From the NCBI GenBank assembly GCA_045545735.1, contig JAZQBM010000012.1:62001-126000 (forward strand): 64,000 nucleotides of DNA. The letters are read 5' to 3'. Below, one piece after another: positions 7,815-16,375 of the stretch. The stretch is from Fimenecus sp045545735 (GTDB taxonomy: Bacteria; Bacillota; Clostridia; Oscillospirales; Acutalibacteraceae). The position numbers were made by a program, and so were the translations under genes. Each line of letters begins with the position of its first letter. Position 1 is the stretch's first letter. The notes beneath the pieces were generated by a model. The model was not told the origin of the DNA. It made no database searches and worked only from the letters and a program-made list of their open reading frames with translations.

Positions 7815-9260
7815 ATGAATTATAAAATGGTGTTGAAAACCGTAGGCAGACTTTTGCAAGCAGAAGCTTTGCTTATGTTGTTGCCTTTGGCAGTTTCACT
7901 TTATTATAAAGAAAATCTTGAATATGTTTTTGGAATAGTCATAGCACTTTTGCTTGTTACAGGCTTTTTTATGAAATTGCCTAAAATTCAAAACAGACGA
8001 ATTTATGCCCGTGAGGGATTTGCTATTGTATCGCTTTCTTGGGTGTTTATGTCGCTTTTTGGTGCTTTACCGTTTGTAATTTCAGGTGCTATTCCCTCTT
8101 TTGTTGACGCAATTTTTGAAACTGTGTCTGGATTTACAACTACAGGTGCATCAATACTCAATAATATTGAAGTATTACCGAAAAGCATTCTCTTCTGGCG
8201 TTCATTTACCCATTGGATTGGTGGCATGGGCGTTATAGTTTTTGTGCTTGCAATTTTGCCACAGAAAGATATGCAGTCAATGCATATCTTAAGAGCAGAA
8301 GTCCCCGGACCTACTGTTGGAAAATTGGTTTCAAAAACTACTGTTACAGCTCGTATTCTCTATATCATTTACGGTGTTTTAACAGTTGCTGAAATTATAG
8401 CGTTGCTTTGTTGCGAAATGCCACTTTATGATAGTGTTACAACTGCATTTGCAACGGCAGGTACGGGTGGATTTTCAGTTAGAAATGCAAGTATTGCCGC
8501 TTATGGTAATTTAGGTGCAGAAATTGTAATCTCGCTGTTTATGTTATTGTTTGGAATAAACTTTAATTTATTTTATTTGCTTTTAATTAAACAGTTTAAG
8601 CGAGTTTTTAAAAGTGAGGAACTTTGGACATATCTTATAGTAATTGGTGTGGCTATTCTACTTATAACATTCAATATTTACCCAATGGTTGAGTCTGTAG
8701 GAACAGCTTTGCGTCAGGCAGGATTTCAGGTAATTTCAATTATTACAACCACTGGATTTGTAACTGCCGATTTCGGTCAATGGCCGGCAATGTCACAGAT
8801 GATACTTGTTGTACTTATGTTTTTGGGTGCGTGTGCTGGTTCAACAGGTGGAGGACTTAAAGTGGGAAGAATGATTATTCTTGTTAAAGCTTCATTAAGA
8901 GAATTACGTCGTGCCATAAATCCTAACAGAGTGAAAGCTATTAAACTAGATGGTGCAGTTATTGAAAAAGATGTTGTAATTACAACATCAACATACTTTG
9001 TTATTTATATGTTTATAATCGGTATTTCATCATTGGTTTTAACGATAGATAATTTTGATTTCACTACAACAGTTACAGCGGTTGTAACTTGTATAAACAA
9101 TGTCGGACCTGGTCTTGCGGCGGTTGGCCCCGTTGAGAATTTTGCTGATTTTAGTTGCCTTTCCAAACTTGTCCTTTCTGCCAATATGCTTATAGGTCGT
9201 CTTGAAATTTTTCCGATTATGATTTTGTTTATGCCTTCAACATGGAAAAAAAGTACTTAA
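7815..9260 (+). CDS. trkH: Trk potassium transporter membrane subunit TrkH
   Basis: A 481-residue membrane protein of the SKT family. The four pore-loop selectivity filter segments are visible in order: TTTGAS (around residue 114), GTGGFS (around 218), TTTGFV (around 312) and NNVGPG (around 426). Together they form the potassium-selective pore, with TrkA as the cytoplasmic gate. Its stop codon lies inside the left arm of the terminator hairpin shared with the opposing ktrA gene. A second, KtrB-type system lies immediately downstream in the opposite orientation. Confidence 0.93.
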   Translation: MNYKMVLKTVGRLLQAEALLMLLPLAVSLYYKENLEYVFGIVIALLLVTGFFMKLPKIQNRRIYAREGFAIVSLSWVFMSLFGALPFVISGAIPSFVDAIFETVSGFTTTGASILNNIEVLPKSILFWRSFTHWIGGMGVIVFVLAILPQKDMQSMHILRAEVPGPTVGKLVSKTTVTARILYIIYGVLTVAEIIALLCCEMPLYDSVTTAFATAGTGGFSVRNASIAAYGNLGAEIVISLFMLLFGINFNLFYLLLIKQFKRVFKSEELWTYLIVIGVAILLITFNIYPMVESVGTALRQAGFQVISIITTTGFVTADFGQWPAMSQMILVVLMFLGACAGSTGGGLKVGRMIILVKASLRELRRAINPNRVKAIKLDGAVIEKDVVITTSTYFVIYMFIIGISSLVLTIDNFDFTTTVTAVVTCINNVGPGLAAVGPVENFADFSCLSKLVLSANMLIGRLEIFPIMILFMPSTWKKST

Positions 9261-9283
9261 GGATTTCCTTAAGTACTTTTTAA
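9246..9283. terminator. bidirectional terminator overlapping the trkH stop codon
   Basis: A 15-bp perfect stem (arms 9248-9262 and 9267-9281, loop ATTT) with A-rich left and T-rich right flanks works in both directions. The trkH TAA (9258-9260) is inside the stem and the ktrA stop is only a few bases beyond it. Confidence 0.88.
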
Positions 9284-9934
9284 TTATCTCATTTTTTCCA
9301 ATTTCATTTTGTCTGCAACAACTATCAATTTCATAGTTTCTTCAAGAGTCTTTGCCGGGTCAATGTCAGTTGTAACATTGTTGCCTTGCTGAATTGCAAT
9401 AACATTTATTGAGTATTTCTTTCTTAAATTCAAATCTATAAGAGATTTGCCGACCCATTCAGGCTTTACATCAATTTCAACAAGTGAAATGTTGTTAGTA
9501 AGTTCAAGAATATCAACAAAACCAGAACTTAAAAGATTTTTTGCAAGTCGTACGCCTGACTCGCGTTCGGGTAAAACAATTCTGTCGGCACCGACTTTAC
9601 TCAAAATTTTAGCGTGCATCTCATTACTGCACTTTACAATTACATTTTTAACGCCTGCTTCTTTGCAGAGCGTTGTTGCCATAACACTTGTTTCAAGACT
9701 ACCCGATATGGCGATTACCACAACATCTATGTTAGAAATTCCAAGTTGTTTAATAACTTCCGGGTCGGTAACATCGGCACATTTGCATACGGAAAGCTCC
9801 CCGATTGCATCGTTTACAAGTTCTTCGTTGTGGTCGATGCTGAGAACATCTGCCCCGTTTTCAACAAGCTCTTTTGCTACGGCAAGTCCGTAACGACCTA
9901 ATCCGAAAATGGCATAAGAATTATTAGTTTTCAT
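9284..9934 (-). CDS. ktrA: Ktr potassium uptake regulatory subunit KtrA
   Basis: A 216-residue single RCK protein: Rossmann motif FGLGRYG (10-16), Asp at the end of beta-2 (SIDHNEE), then an RCK-C domain from about residue 140 (VEIDVKPEWVGKSLIDLNLRKKY). One RCK module, half the size of TrkA, is typical of KtrA/KtrC, which form an octameric ring on the KtrB dimer; the RCK-C domain of such proteins can bind cyclic di-AMP. AGGAAAGGG precedes the ATG. It is the second gene of the ktrB-ktrA operon, 15 bases after ktrB. Confidence 0.9.
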   Translation of the reverse strand: MKTNNSYAIFGLGRYGLAVAKELVENGADVLSIDHNEELVNDAIGELSVCKCADVTDPEVIKQLGISNIDVVVIAISGSLETSVMATTLCKEAGVKNVIVKCSNEMHAKILSKVGADRIVLPERESGVRLAKNLLSSGFVDILELTNNISLVEIDVKPEWVGKSLIDLNLRKKYSINVIAIQQGNNVTTDIDPAKTLEETMKLIVVADKMKLEKMR

Positions 9935-9949
9935 ATTTTTAACCCTTTC

Positions 9950-11308
9950 CTAACCCACACTGATTTCTTCAGTTGGAGTTTTTACAATGTTTTGACTACT
10001 TTTCTTCATATTAAGAGCAACCGCAAGAGAAATCGGACCGATTCTTCCAAGATACATTGTAATAATTATTATGATTTTACCCCATAAATTGAGCGTGGGA
10101 GTTAAATTTCGTGTAAGACCAACCGTTGCTGTAGCACTTACTGTTTCGTAAAGAATGTCAAGCGCTGGTGCATCACAGACGGCAGAAAGCAGAATGGTCG
10201 AAACAGACATAATTATAAAAGACATACAAAAAACCGCGATTGCTTTTTTTACAGCTTTTTGTGATAAAGAACGATTGAAAGCCGTAATTTCATTTTTATT
10301 CTGCACCATTGCAAGTGCTGTTAGAAACAATACGGCGGCAGTAACGGTTTTTATACCGCCTGCAGTACCTACTGGCGAACCACCTATGAACATAAGCACA
10401 AGAGATATAAATGCAGAGGCGTTTGTAAGATTTTGTTGTGGAATTGTGGCAAATCCTGCAGTTCTTGTAGTGACAGACTGAAAAAAAGATATCTGTATTT
10501 TATCAAAAAGAGAATGATTTCCTATAGTGAGTTCGTTATTGTATTCTAATATGAAAAATGCAAGTGTACCTGAAATAATTAAGAATGCTGTCATCCACAA
10601 AGCAATTTTACTGTGCAAAGATAATTTTTGAACGCACATTTTTCCTTGCCTTTTGCGAAGTTTTAATACGCGAATTACATCCCACCATACAATATAACCT
10701 ACACCACCGATTATAATCAATGCACTTGTTACAATGTTGATAATAGGGTTTGTTGCGTATTCGTAAAGGCTGTTTTCGGAAATAATATCAAGACCTGCAT
10801 TACAGAATGCTGAAATTGAATTAAAAACTGAAATCCATATACCACGAAGTCCGTATTTGGGTACAAAAACAGTCATATATAAAAGTGCACCGATGCCCTC
10901 AATAAGAAATGTTGCACCTATAACTTTTTTTACAAAGCGAATAAGTCCCGAAAGAGTGTTAAGATTAAATGCTTCTTGTATAAGTAAACGGTCAGCAATA
11001 CCCATTTTTTTATGCAGTGCAATCATAAATCCGGACATAACTGTAACAACACCAAGACCACCAAGCTGAATAAGGCAAAGTATTACAACTTGCCCAAAAG
11101 TGCTCCACGCAGTAACAGTAGGCAAAGTTACAAGTCCTGTTACGCACGTTGCAGTAGTTGCGGTAAACAGTGCATCAACATATGATACTGAAACGCCATT
11201 TGCAGAGCTTATAGGTAAGACGAGAAGAATACTCCCAATAAAAATTACGAAAAGAAAGCTTAACATTATTAGATGTGTAGTTGACAAAGTAAAGCGTCTT
11301 TTACTCAT
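9950..11308 (-). CDS. ktrB: Ktr potassium transporter membrane subunit KtrB
   Basis: A 452-residue membrane protein of the TrkH/KtrB family. The pore-loop signatures are TTATCVTG (around residues 51-58), FCNAGLD (around 166), TRTAGF (around 281) and ATVGLTRN (around 389); the shorter N-terminus than TrkH fits KtrB-type proteins, which are often sodium-dependent. The start at 11308 has AAAGG upstream. It forms an operon with ktrA and converges on trkA-trkH, giving the cell two independent potassium uptake systems at one locus. KtrB rather than KtrD is a family-level guess. Confidence 0.9.
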   Translation of the reverse strand: MSKRRFTLSTTHLIMLSFLFVIFIGSILLVLPISSANGVSVSYVDALFTATTATCVTGLVTLPTVTAWSTFGQVVILCLIQLGGLGVVTVMSGFMIALHKKMGIADRLLIQEAFNLNTLSGLIRFVKKVIGATFLIEGIGALLYMTVFVPKYGLRGIWISVFNSISAFCNAGLDIISENSLYEYATNPIINIVTSALIIIGGVGYIVWWDVIRVLKLRKRQGKMCVQKLSLHSKIALWMTAFLIISGTLAFFILEYNNELTIGNHSLFDKIQISFFQSVTTRTAGFATIPQQNLTNASAFISLVLMFIGGSPVGTAGGIKTVTAAVLFLTALAMVQNKNEITAFNRSLSQKAVKKAIAVFCMSFIIMSVSTILLSAVCDAPALDILYETVSATATVGLTRNLTPTLNLWGKIIIIITMYLGRIGPISLAVALNMKKSSQNIVKTPTEEISVG

Positions 11309-11357
11309 AAATGTATTTCCTTTACTAAAAAACAGATTAAACTTGTTTTTATGAATA

Positions 11358-11377
11358 AAATCTATTATAATAGATTT
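11358..11377. promoter_or_regulatory. 20-bp perfect palindrome between ktrB and alr
   Basis: AAATCTATTATAATAGATTT is a perfect palindrome about 50 bases upstream of the ktrB start and contains TATAAT on both strands, so it could be an operator over a -10 element. No binder is recognised. Confidence 0.5.
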
Positions 11378-11458
11378 GTTATAGATTATATCATAAAAAA
11401 ATAATTATATCAATAAAATATATAAATCAACTGTACAGACAAGATAAGAGGTTAAAAT

Positions 11459-12598
11459 ATGTTACCAAAAAGAGTTTATACAAAAATAAATCTCGACAAC
11501 ATACAAAAGAATATGCAAACAGTACGAGAAAAGTTTGGCGATGATATGCTCATTATGGGTATTGTTAAAGCCAATGCTTACGGTCACGGTGCAGTTGAAG
11601 TAGCAAAAACACTTGTTGATGCGGGTGCGGGAATGTTAGGCGTTGCCGCTATTGACGAGGCAATTGAACTTCGCGAAAACGGAATAGATGCACCAATTCT
11701 CATTTTAGGTCAGATTTTCCGTCAGGATTATGCTACTGCAATTGAGAATGATATTACTTGTACGGTTGTTGATATTGTAACAGCACAAGGAATTTCACAA
11801 AAAGCAAAAGAACTTGGTCAAGTCGCAAAAGTTCATATTAAAATTGATACAGGTATGGGTAGAATTGGTTTTCAGCCCGACGAGAATGGCGAAAGTGAGA
11901 TAAAATCCATTTTTGCACTTGAGTATTTAAGTGTTGACGGTGCTTTTACACATTTTGCTTGTGCCGATTTTGAAGATAAAACATCTGCAAACGCACAAAA
12001 AGAAAAATTTCTTAATTTTACTGATAAACTCATAAGTGAGGGTTATAAATTCCCAATCCGTCATATGTATAACAGTGCATCTGCTATGGAACTTACAGGT
12101 TATGCAGGGGAAATGGTTCGTTGCGGAATTATGCTTTATGGACTTTATCCGTCAGATGAAATGAGTAGGGATTATAAACTTTATCCTGCTTTGGAATTCA
12201 AGAGCAGCGTTTCGTTTGTAAAATCTGTTAAAAAAGGTTTTGCGGTAAGTTACGGCTCAACTTATGTGGCAGAAAAAGATATGAAAATAGCCACAGTACC
12301 GGCAGGCTACGGTGATGGATATCCAAGATATTTGTCAAATAAAGGTGAAGTATTAATTCGTGGCACTCGTTGTAAAATTCTCGGCAGAGTGTGTATGGAC
12401 CAGTTTATGGTTGATGTTTCGCATCTCGATAACGTGCAGATTGCTGATGAGGTAACACTTGTTGGTACGGATGGCACAGAAACAATTACAGTTGAAGATG
12501 TTTCAAACGGCGAATATCGTTTCAATTATGAATTCTGCTGTTTGATTACCCCACGAGTGCCAAGGGTTTATATTAAAGAGGGAAAAGTTATAGAATAA
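11459..12598 (+). CDS. alr: alanine racemase
   Basis: A 379-residue PLP enzyme that makes D-alanine for peptidoglycan. The PLP lysine is Lys37 (GIVKANAYGHG), the opposing catalytic base is Tyr265 (AVSYGSTY), and RHMYNSAS (201-208) and VPAGYGDGYPR are the usual cofactor and active-site loops. Length is normal. AGAGG precedes the ATG at 11459. It is divergent from ktrB and convergent with ung. It is likely the housekeeping racemase, but a spore-specific role cannot be excluded from sequence. Confidence 0.94.
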   Translation: MLPKRVYTKINLDNIQKNMQTVREKFGDDMLIMGIVKANAYGHGAVEVAKTLVDAGAGMLGVAAIDEAIELRENGIDAPILILGQIFRQDYATAIENDITCTVVDIVTAQGISQKAKELGQVAKVHIKIDTGMGRIGFQPDENGESEIKSIFALEYLSVDGAFTHFACADFEDKTSANAQKEKFLNFTDKLISEGYKFPIRHMYNSASAMELTGYAGEMVRCGIMLYGLYPSDEMSRDYKLYPALEFKSSVSFVKSVKKGFAVSYGSTYVAEKDMKIATVPAGYGDGYPRYLSNKGEVLIRGTRCKILGRVCMDQFMVDVSHLDNVQIADEVTLVGTDGTETITVEDVSNGEYRFNYEFCCLITPRVPRVYIKEGKVIE

Positions 12599-12626
12599 TT
12601 CGTAATGTGGAATTCGTAATTCGTAA
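12599..12626. repeat. heptanucleotide short tandem repeat, locus 2
   Basis: Four 7-mers, TTCGTAA-TGTGGAA-TTCGTAA-TTCGTAA, begin at the first base after the alr stop codon. Confidence 0.75.
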
Positions 12627-12636
12627 TTAAATAAAC

Positions 12637-12674
12637 AAAAACGGCGAGAAAAAATTATTTTCTCGCCGTTTTTG
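12637..12674. terminator. bidirectional terminator (AACGGC family)
   Basis: A long stem with AACGGCGAGAA at its base pairs with its inverted copy ending at 12669, with A and T tracts outside. It is flanked on both sides by heptanucleotide repeats and serves alr and ung. Confidence 0.85.
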
Positions 12675-12690
12675 CGTTTTGCACTTTGCA
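12670..12690. repeat. heptanucleotide short tandem repeat, locus 3
   Basis: TTTTGCG-TTTTGCA-CTTTGCA runs up to within one base of the ung stop codon. Confidence 0.75.
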
Positions 12691-12691
12691 C

Positions 12692-13360
12692 TTATTTAAT
12701 TTGCCAATCAATTTCTGCCATACCTTTAGATTTTAAGAATTCATTTGCTTTCTTGAAATGACCGTTGCCGAAAAATCCGTTGTATGCAGAAAGTGGGCTT
12801 GGGTGTGCTGATTGAAGCACTAAATGATTAGGATTTGTAATAAGTTTAGTTTTTGCTCTTGCATTTGCACCCCAAAGCAGAAATACCATTGGTTCAGGGC
12901 GAAGATTTAAAAGCGAAATTACGTTGTCCGTAAATATCTCCCAGCCCATTCCTTTATGTGAATTCGGTTGACTTTCACGAACGGTAAGCACGGTGTTCAT
13001 CATAAGAACACCTTGTTTTGCCCAATATGTAAGCTCGCCGTGGTTGGGGATTGGGTAGCCGTATTCCGCGTGAATTTCTTTATACATATTCTGGAGCGAT
13101 GGTGGGGGATTAACTCCTTTAAGCACAGAAAAACAAAGCCCGTGTGCCTGATTTGGCTGATGATACGGGTCTTGCCCTAAAATAACAACCTTAACATCCT
13201 TATAATCTGTATATTTCAAAGCGTTGAAAATGTTATTCATATGAGGGTATATGGTTTGAGTTTTATATTCCTGTACGAGAAATTTTCTCAAATTGAGATA
13301 ATACGGCTTTTGAAACTCGTCTTTTAAAAGAATGTCCCAACTATTATTAAACTGTACCAT
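12692..13360 (-). CDS. ung: uracil-DNA glycosylase
   Basis: A 222-residue family 1 uracil-DNA glycosylase, which removes uracil from DNA in base excision repair. The water-activating motif GQDPYH holds Asp64, and the minor-groove motif HPSPLS holds His186; both are intact. I chose the ATG at 13360, which overlaps the end of murC by 14 bases; an in-frame TTG at 13375 is possible. The ribosome site is weak (GAGAG), so translation may be coupled to murC. The pairing with murC looks like an operon of convenience. Confidence 0.94.
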   Translation of the reverse strand: MVQFNNSWDILLKDEFQKPYYLNLRKFLVQEYKTQTIYPHMNNIFNALKYTDYKDVKVVILGQDPYHQPNQAHGLCFSVLKGVNPPPSLQNMYKEIHAEYGYPIPNHGELTYWAKQGVLMMNTVLTVRESQPNSHKGMGWEIFTDNVISLLNLRPEPMVFLLWGANARAKTKLITNPNHLVLQSAHPSPLSAYNGFFGNGHFKKANEFLKSKGMAEIDWQIK

Positions 13361-14732
13361 TTTTAAGTCTCTCAATCATCATAAATGCAGATTTGTAAAT
13401 GTCGCCACAACCCATTGTGAGCACAAGGTCGCCTGACTTTGCATTTTTCACAACATATTCGGCAACTTCTTCTTGAGTGTTAAACCAAACTGAATTCGGG
13501 ATTTTTTCAGCGAGTTGTGAAGTGTAAATATCATATGTATTTACTTCGCGTGAACCCATAATTTCAGTCATAACGCAACGGTCGGGAATTTTAAGCACAT
13601 CAACAAATTCATCAAAATGCATAGCAGTTCTTGAATATGTGAACGGCTGGAATACTGCCCAAACTGTGTTGTAGCCCATTTTCATAGCCGCCTCAAGTGT
13701 AACTTTGAGTTCAGCAGGGTGGTGAGCATAGTCATCAATAAAATCAATGCCGTTGTATGTGCCTAAATCTTCAAAACGACGACCTGCACCCTTGAATTCC
13801 TGTAATCCTTTAATGCAGTCCTCAAACTTTGCACCTGAATAGATTGCAGATGCAATAGCTGCAAGTGCGTTGAGTACATTGTGAATACCGGGGATTGCAA
13901 GTTCAACCGAGCCTAACTTTTCACCCTTATACATTACGTCAAATTTTGTAAATGCACCTTTGTATTCTTCAACGTTTTCAGCATAGTAATCATTTTTACT
14001 GTCAAATCCGAATGAAATCATTTCTTTGCCCTTAATGTCTTTTATGGCTTTAAGGGTATTTTCATCATCACCGTTATAAATTACTGCTTTTGTAGCAGAA
14101 TTTGCAAATTTTGTGAAACTTAAAATAAGATTTTCCATTGTCTTGAAGTATTCAAGGTGGTCCTCATCAATATTGAGAATAACTGCAACATCAGGTGACA
14201 TATGAAGAAATGTGTCCTGATATTCGCAGGATTCCATAACGATAGTTTCAGTGTTACCTACACGGCCATAACTGTTAGTAAGCGGTAATTTACCGCCGAT
14301 TACTGCTGACGGGTCAAGGCCTGCACCGAGCATTGTCTGGACAGTTAAAGATGTAACAGTAGTTTTGCCGTGAGTGCCGCAAATACCGATACAATTTGTA
14401 AACTGACGAGAAACTTCGCCTAAAAGTTCTGCACGCTGGAATGTTGGAATACCACTCTCAAGTGCTGCTTTAAGTTCAGGATTTTCTTTTGAAATAGCAG
14501 CAGAATAAACTACCATTTCTGCACCTTCAATATTTTCCGCACGCTGTCCCATCATAACCTTAATGCCCATTTTGCGAATTCGGTCAACGATTGAACTTTC
14601 GTTGTTGTCAGAGCCTTGTAATGTATAGCCCTTGCTATGCAGAATTTCGGCAAGTGGACACATACCACTACCGCCGATACCAATAAAGTGTATAACTTTT
14701 GCAGTTTCTAAAACTTTTGAAATTTCACTCAT
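13347..14732 (-). CDS. murC: UDP-N-acetylmuramate--L-alanine ligase
   Basis: A 461-residue Mur ligase that adds L-alanine to UDP-MurNAc with ATP in the cytoplasm, the first amino acid step of peptidoglycan synthesis. The N-terminal UDP-binding motif HFIGIGGSGM (15-24), the ATP P-loop GTHGKTT (119-125) and the central metal/ATP segment NIDEDHLEYF are all present, and length is normal. It is the first gene of a murC-ung unit, divergent from dpaAB. Confidence 0.95.
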   Translation of the reverse strand: MSEISKVLETAKVIHFIGIGGSGMCPLAEILHSKGYTLQGSDNNESSIVDRIRKMGIKVMMGQRAENIEGAEMVVYSAAISKENPELKAALESGIPTFQRAELLGEVSRQFTNCIGICGTHGKTTVTSLTVQTMLGAGLDPSAVIGGKLPLTNSYGRVGNTETIVMESCEYQDTFLHMSPDVAVILNIDEDHLEYFKTMENLILSFTKFANSATKAVIYNGDDENTLKAIKDIKGKEMISFGFDSKNDYYAENVEEYKGAFTKFDVMYKGEKLGSVELAIPGIHNVLNALAAIASAIYSGAKFEDCIKGLQEFKGAGRRFEDLGTYNGIDFIDDYAHHPAELKVTLEAAMKMGYNTVWAVFQPFTYSRTAMHFDEFVDVLKIPDRCVMTEIMGSREVNTYDIYTSQLAEKIPNSVWFNTQEEVAEYVVKNAKSGDLVLTMGCGDIYKSAFMMIERLKNGTV

Positions 14733-14801
14733 ATTAAAAACCCTTTCGGAATTATATCTAATCTATTATAGTGTATTTCTCAAAAAAATTAAACCCCTAA
14801 T

Positions 14802-14829
14802 CACCAATTTTCTCAAAAAACATACCATA
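14802..14829 (+). promoter_or_regulatory. candidate sigma-K promoter of dpaAB
   Basis: CATACCATA (14821-14829) fits the sigma-K -10 consensus CATAnnnTA exactly, and CACC (14802-14805) lies 15 bases upstream, a plausible -35. Dipicolinate synthase is a mother-cell, late-sporulation enzyme in known spore formers, which supports the reading. Confidence 0.5.
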
Positions 14830-14852
14830 GTAGTAGGCAAGGAGGAGAAATT

Positions 14853-15698
14853 ATGAGAAATATTGTAATTGTTGGTGGAGATAAAAGACAGAAATATTTA
14901 AAAGAGTTTTTGGAGTCGCAGGGGTTTGAGGTATCGTCCTATGGGCTTTTTGATTGGGATGACGATACAGATAAACTTAAAGCAATGATAAACGAAAATA
15001 CTGTAATCATTCTGCCGTTACCTGCAACACGAAACGGAAAAACCATAAATATGCCGTTTTCAAAAAAAGAGATTTCCGTTGATAGATTACTGTCATTTCT
15101 CGGTAAACAAAATCTTGTGTTTGGCGGAATAATCAAAGGTGATTTGCTTTCACGACTTCGCGAAACTGATATTCCATATATAGATTATTATGATAATGCA
15201 TTTATTGAGAAAAATGCAGTGCTTACCGCATTTGGAACGCTTAAAATCATACTTGAGCATATTGATTTTGCACTTCCTATGGGTGAGTTTGCCATTACCG
15301 GATATGGCAGAGTAGCCAAAGAAACTGCAAGTTTACTCACTTCACTTTCTTGTGATGTTACCGTGTTTGCACGAAACAGTTCACAACGTGAAGATGCGAT
15401 TATAAAAGGCTGTAAGGCGTATCCGATAAGGTCACTTTCTTCCCTTGCTAATACGTTTGATATTATTATAAATACTGTGCCGTCACAGATTATCACGGAA
15501 GAAACGGCACAAAACATAAATGAAAATTGTAAGGTTATTGAACTTGCATCTGCCCCTTACGGTATGGATTTTGAGGTGATGCGTAAAAACGGTGTTGATG
15601 TAATAAAAGCATTCGGATTGCCCGGAAAATACACGCCAAAAACCGCAGGGGAGATAATAGGCAAAAAGATACAAGACCACTTGCAAAAGGAGGAATAA
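14853..15698 (+). CDS. dpaA: dipicolinate synthase subunit A
   Basis: A 281-residue Rossmann-fold protein matching DpaA (SpoVFA). The N-terminal VGGDKRQKYLKEFLESQGFEVSSYG and the central nucleotide-binding segment ITGYGRVAKETASLL (around residues 149-163) are diagnostic. With DpaB it oxidises dihydrodipicolinate to dipicolinic acid, the calcium chelator of the spore core. GGAGGAGAAATT is a strong RBS. dpaB follows after 2 bases. Here the pair sits alone, without the asd/dapA/dapG neighbours seen in Bacillus. Confidence 0.92.
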   Translation: MRNIVIVGGDKRQKYLKEFLESQGFEVSSYGLFDWDDDTDKLKAMINENTVIILPLPATRNGKTINMPFSKKEISVDRLLSFLGKQNLVFGGIIKGDLLSRLRETDIPYIDYYDNAFIEKNAVLTAFGTLKIILEHIDFALPMGEFAITGYGRVAKETASLLTSLSCDVTVFARNSSQREDAIIKGCKAYPIRSLSSLANTFDIIINTVPSQIITEETAQNINENCKVIELASAPYGMDFEVMRKNGVDVIKAFGLPGKYTPKTAGEIIGKKIQDHLQKEE

Positions 15699-15700
15699 AA

Positions 15701-16276
15701 ATGAGCAAAGAAACTGTGGGATTTGCCTTGTGCGGTTCCTTTTGCACCTTTAAAAAAGTAATCCCACAAATGAAAAAGTTAGTAGACGACGGTTATAGAG
15801 TGATTCCTATTATGTCGCATACTGCATATACAACAGATACACGTTTTGGTAAGTCACGTGATTTCAATGAAGAAATTGAACAGATTTGCAAAGAGAAAAT
15901 AATATATACAATCAGCGGTGCAGAACCCATAGGACCGAAAGAACTGCTTGATGTTCTTGTAATTGCACCTTGCACGGGCAATACTCTCGGCAAACTTGCA
16001 AACGGAATTAGTGATACTTCCGTCACGCTTGCCACAAAGGCACATCTCAGAAATCAGCGTCCTGTAATAATTGCGGTTTCAACAAATGACGCTCTCGGCA
16101 CATCTGCAAGGAACATAGGAACATTAATGAATAGTAAAAATATTTACTTTGTGCCAATGCGACAAGATGATTATATAAATAAACCCAATTCAATTGTTGC
16201 AGATTTTGATTATATACTTGATACTGTACGCGAAGTTTTGGCAACAAAAACTCAACCACAACCGATACTTCTATAA
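15701..16276 (+). CDS. dpaB: dipicolinate synthase subunit B
   Basis: A 191-residue flavoprotein-fold subunit (SpoVFB). GFALCGSFCTFKKV near the N-terminus and VLVIAPCTGNTLGKLANGISDTSVTLATKAHLR (around residues 84-116) follow the DpaB/flavoprotein-family pattern. It partners DpaA for spore dipicolinate synthesis in the mother cell. It starts 2 bases after dpaA with an AAAGGAGG site inside the end of dpaA. A heptanucleotide repeat begins directly after its stop codon. Confidence 0.92.
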   Translation: MSKETVGFALCGSFCTFKKVIPQMKKLVDDGYRVIPIMSHTAYTTDTRFGKSRDFNEEIEQICKEKIIYTISGAEPIGPKELLDVLVIAPCTGNTLGKLANGISDTSVTLATKAHLRNQRPVIIAVSTNDALGTSARNIGTLMNSKNIYFVPMRQDDYINKPNSIVADFDYILDTVREVLATKTQPQPILL

Positions 16277-16304
16277 GTGTAAAGTTGAAAATGAAAAGTG
16301 GAAA
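16277..16304. repeat. heptanucleotide short tandem repeat, locus 4
   Basis: GTGTAAA-GTTGAAA-ATGAAAA-GTGGAAA starts at the base after the dpaB stop. It is an approximate inverted copy of locus 5 across the intervening terminator. Confidence 0.75.
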
Positions 16305-16310
16305 ACGTTA

Positions 16311-16345
16311 AGAAAAAACGGCGAGAAAATCTCGCCGTTAGTTTT
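16311..16345. terminator. terminator hairpin (AACGGC family)
   Basis: A 10-bp perfect stem AACGGCGAGA/TCTCGCCGTT (16317-16326, 16330-16339). The T-run is strongest on the minus strand, so it mainly serves the M18 aminopeptidase gene, while also lying after dpaB. Confidence 0.8.
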
Positions 16346-16375
16346 CCATTTTCAGTTTTCTGTTTTACACTTTTT
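16341..16375. repeat. heptanucleotide short tandem repeat, locus 5
   Basis: GTTTTCC-ATTTTCA-GTTTTCT-GTTTTAC-ACTTTTT, five 7-mers ending exactly at the stop codon of the M18 aminopeptidase gene. Confidence 0.75.

Noticed and set aside
14733..14852. T-box or other riboswitch between murC and dpaA
   Set aside because: No T-box core, no terminator and too little length; a sigma-K promoter explains the region better.
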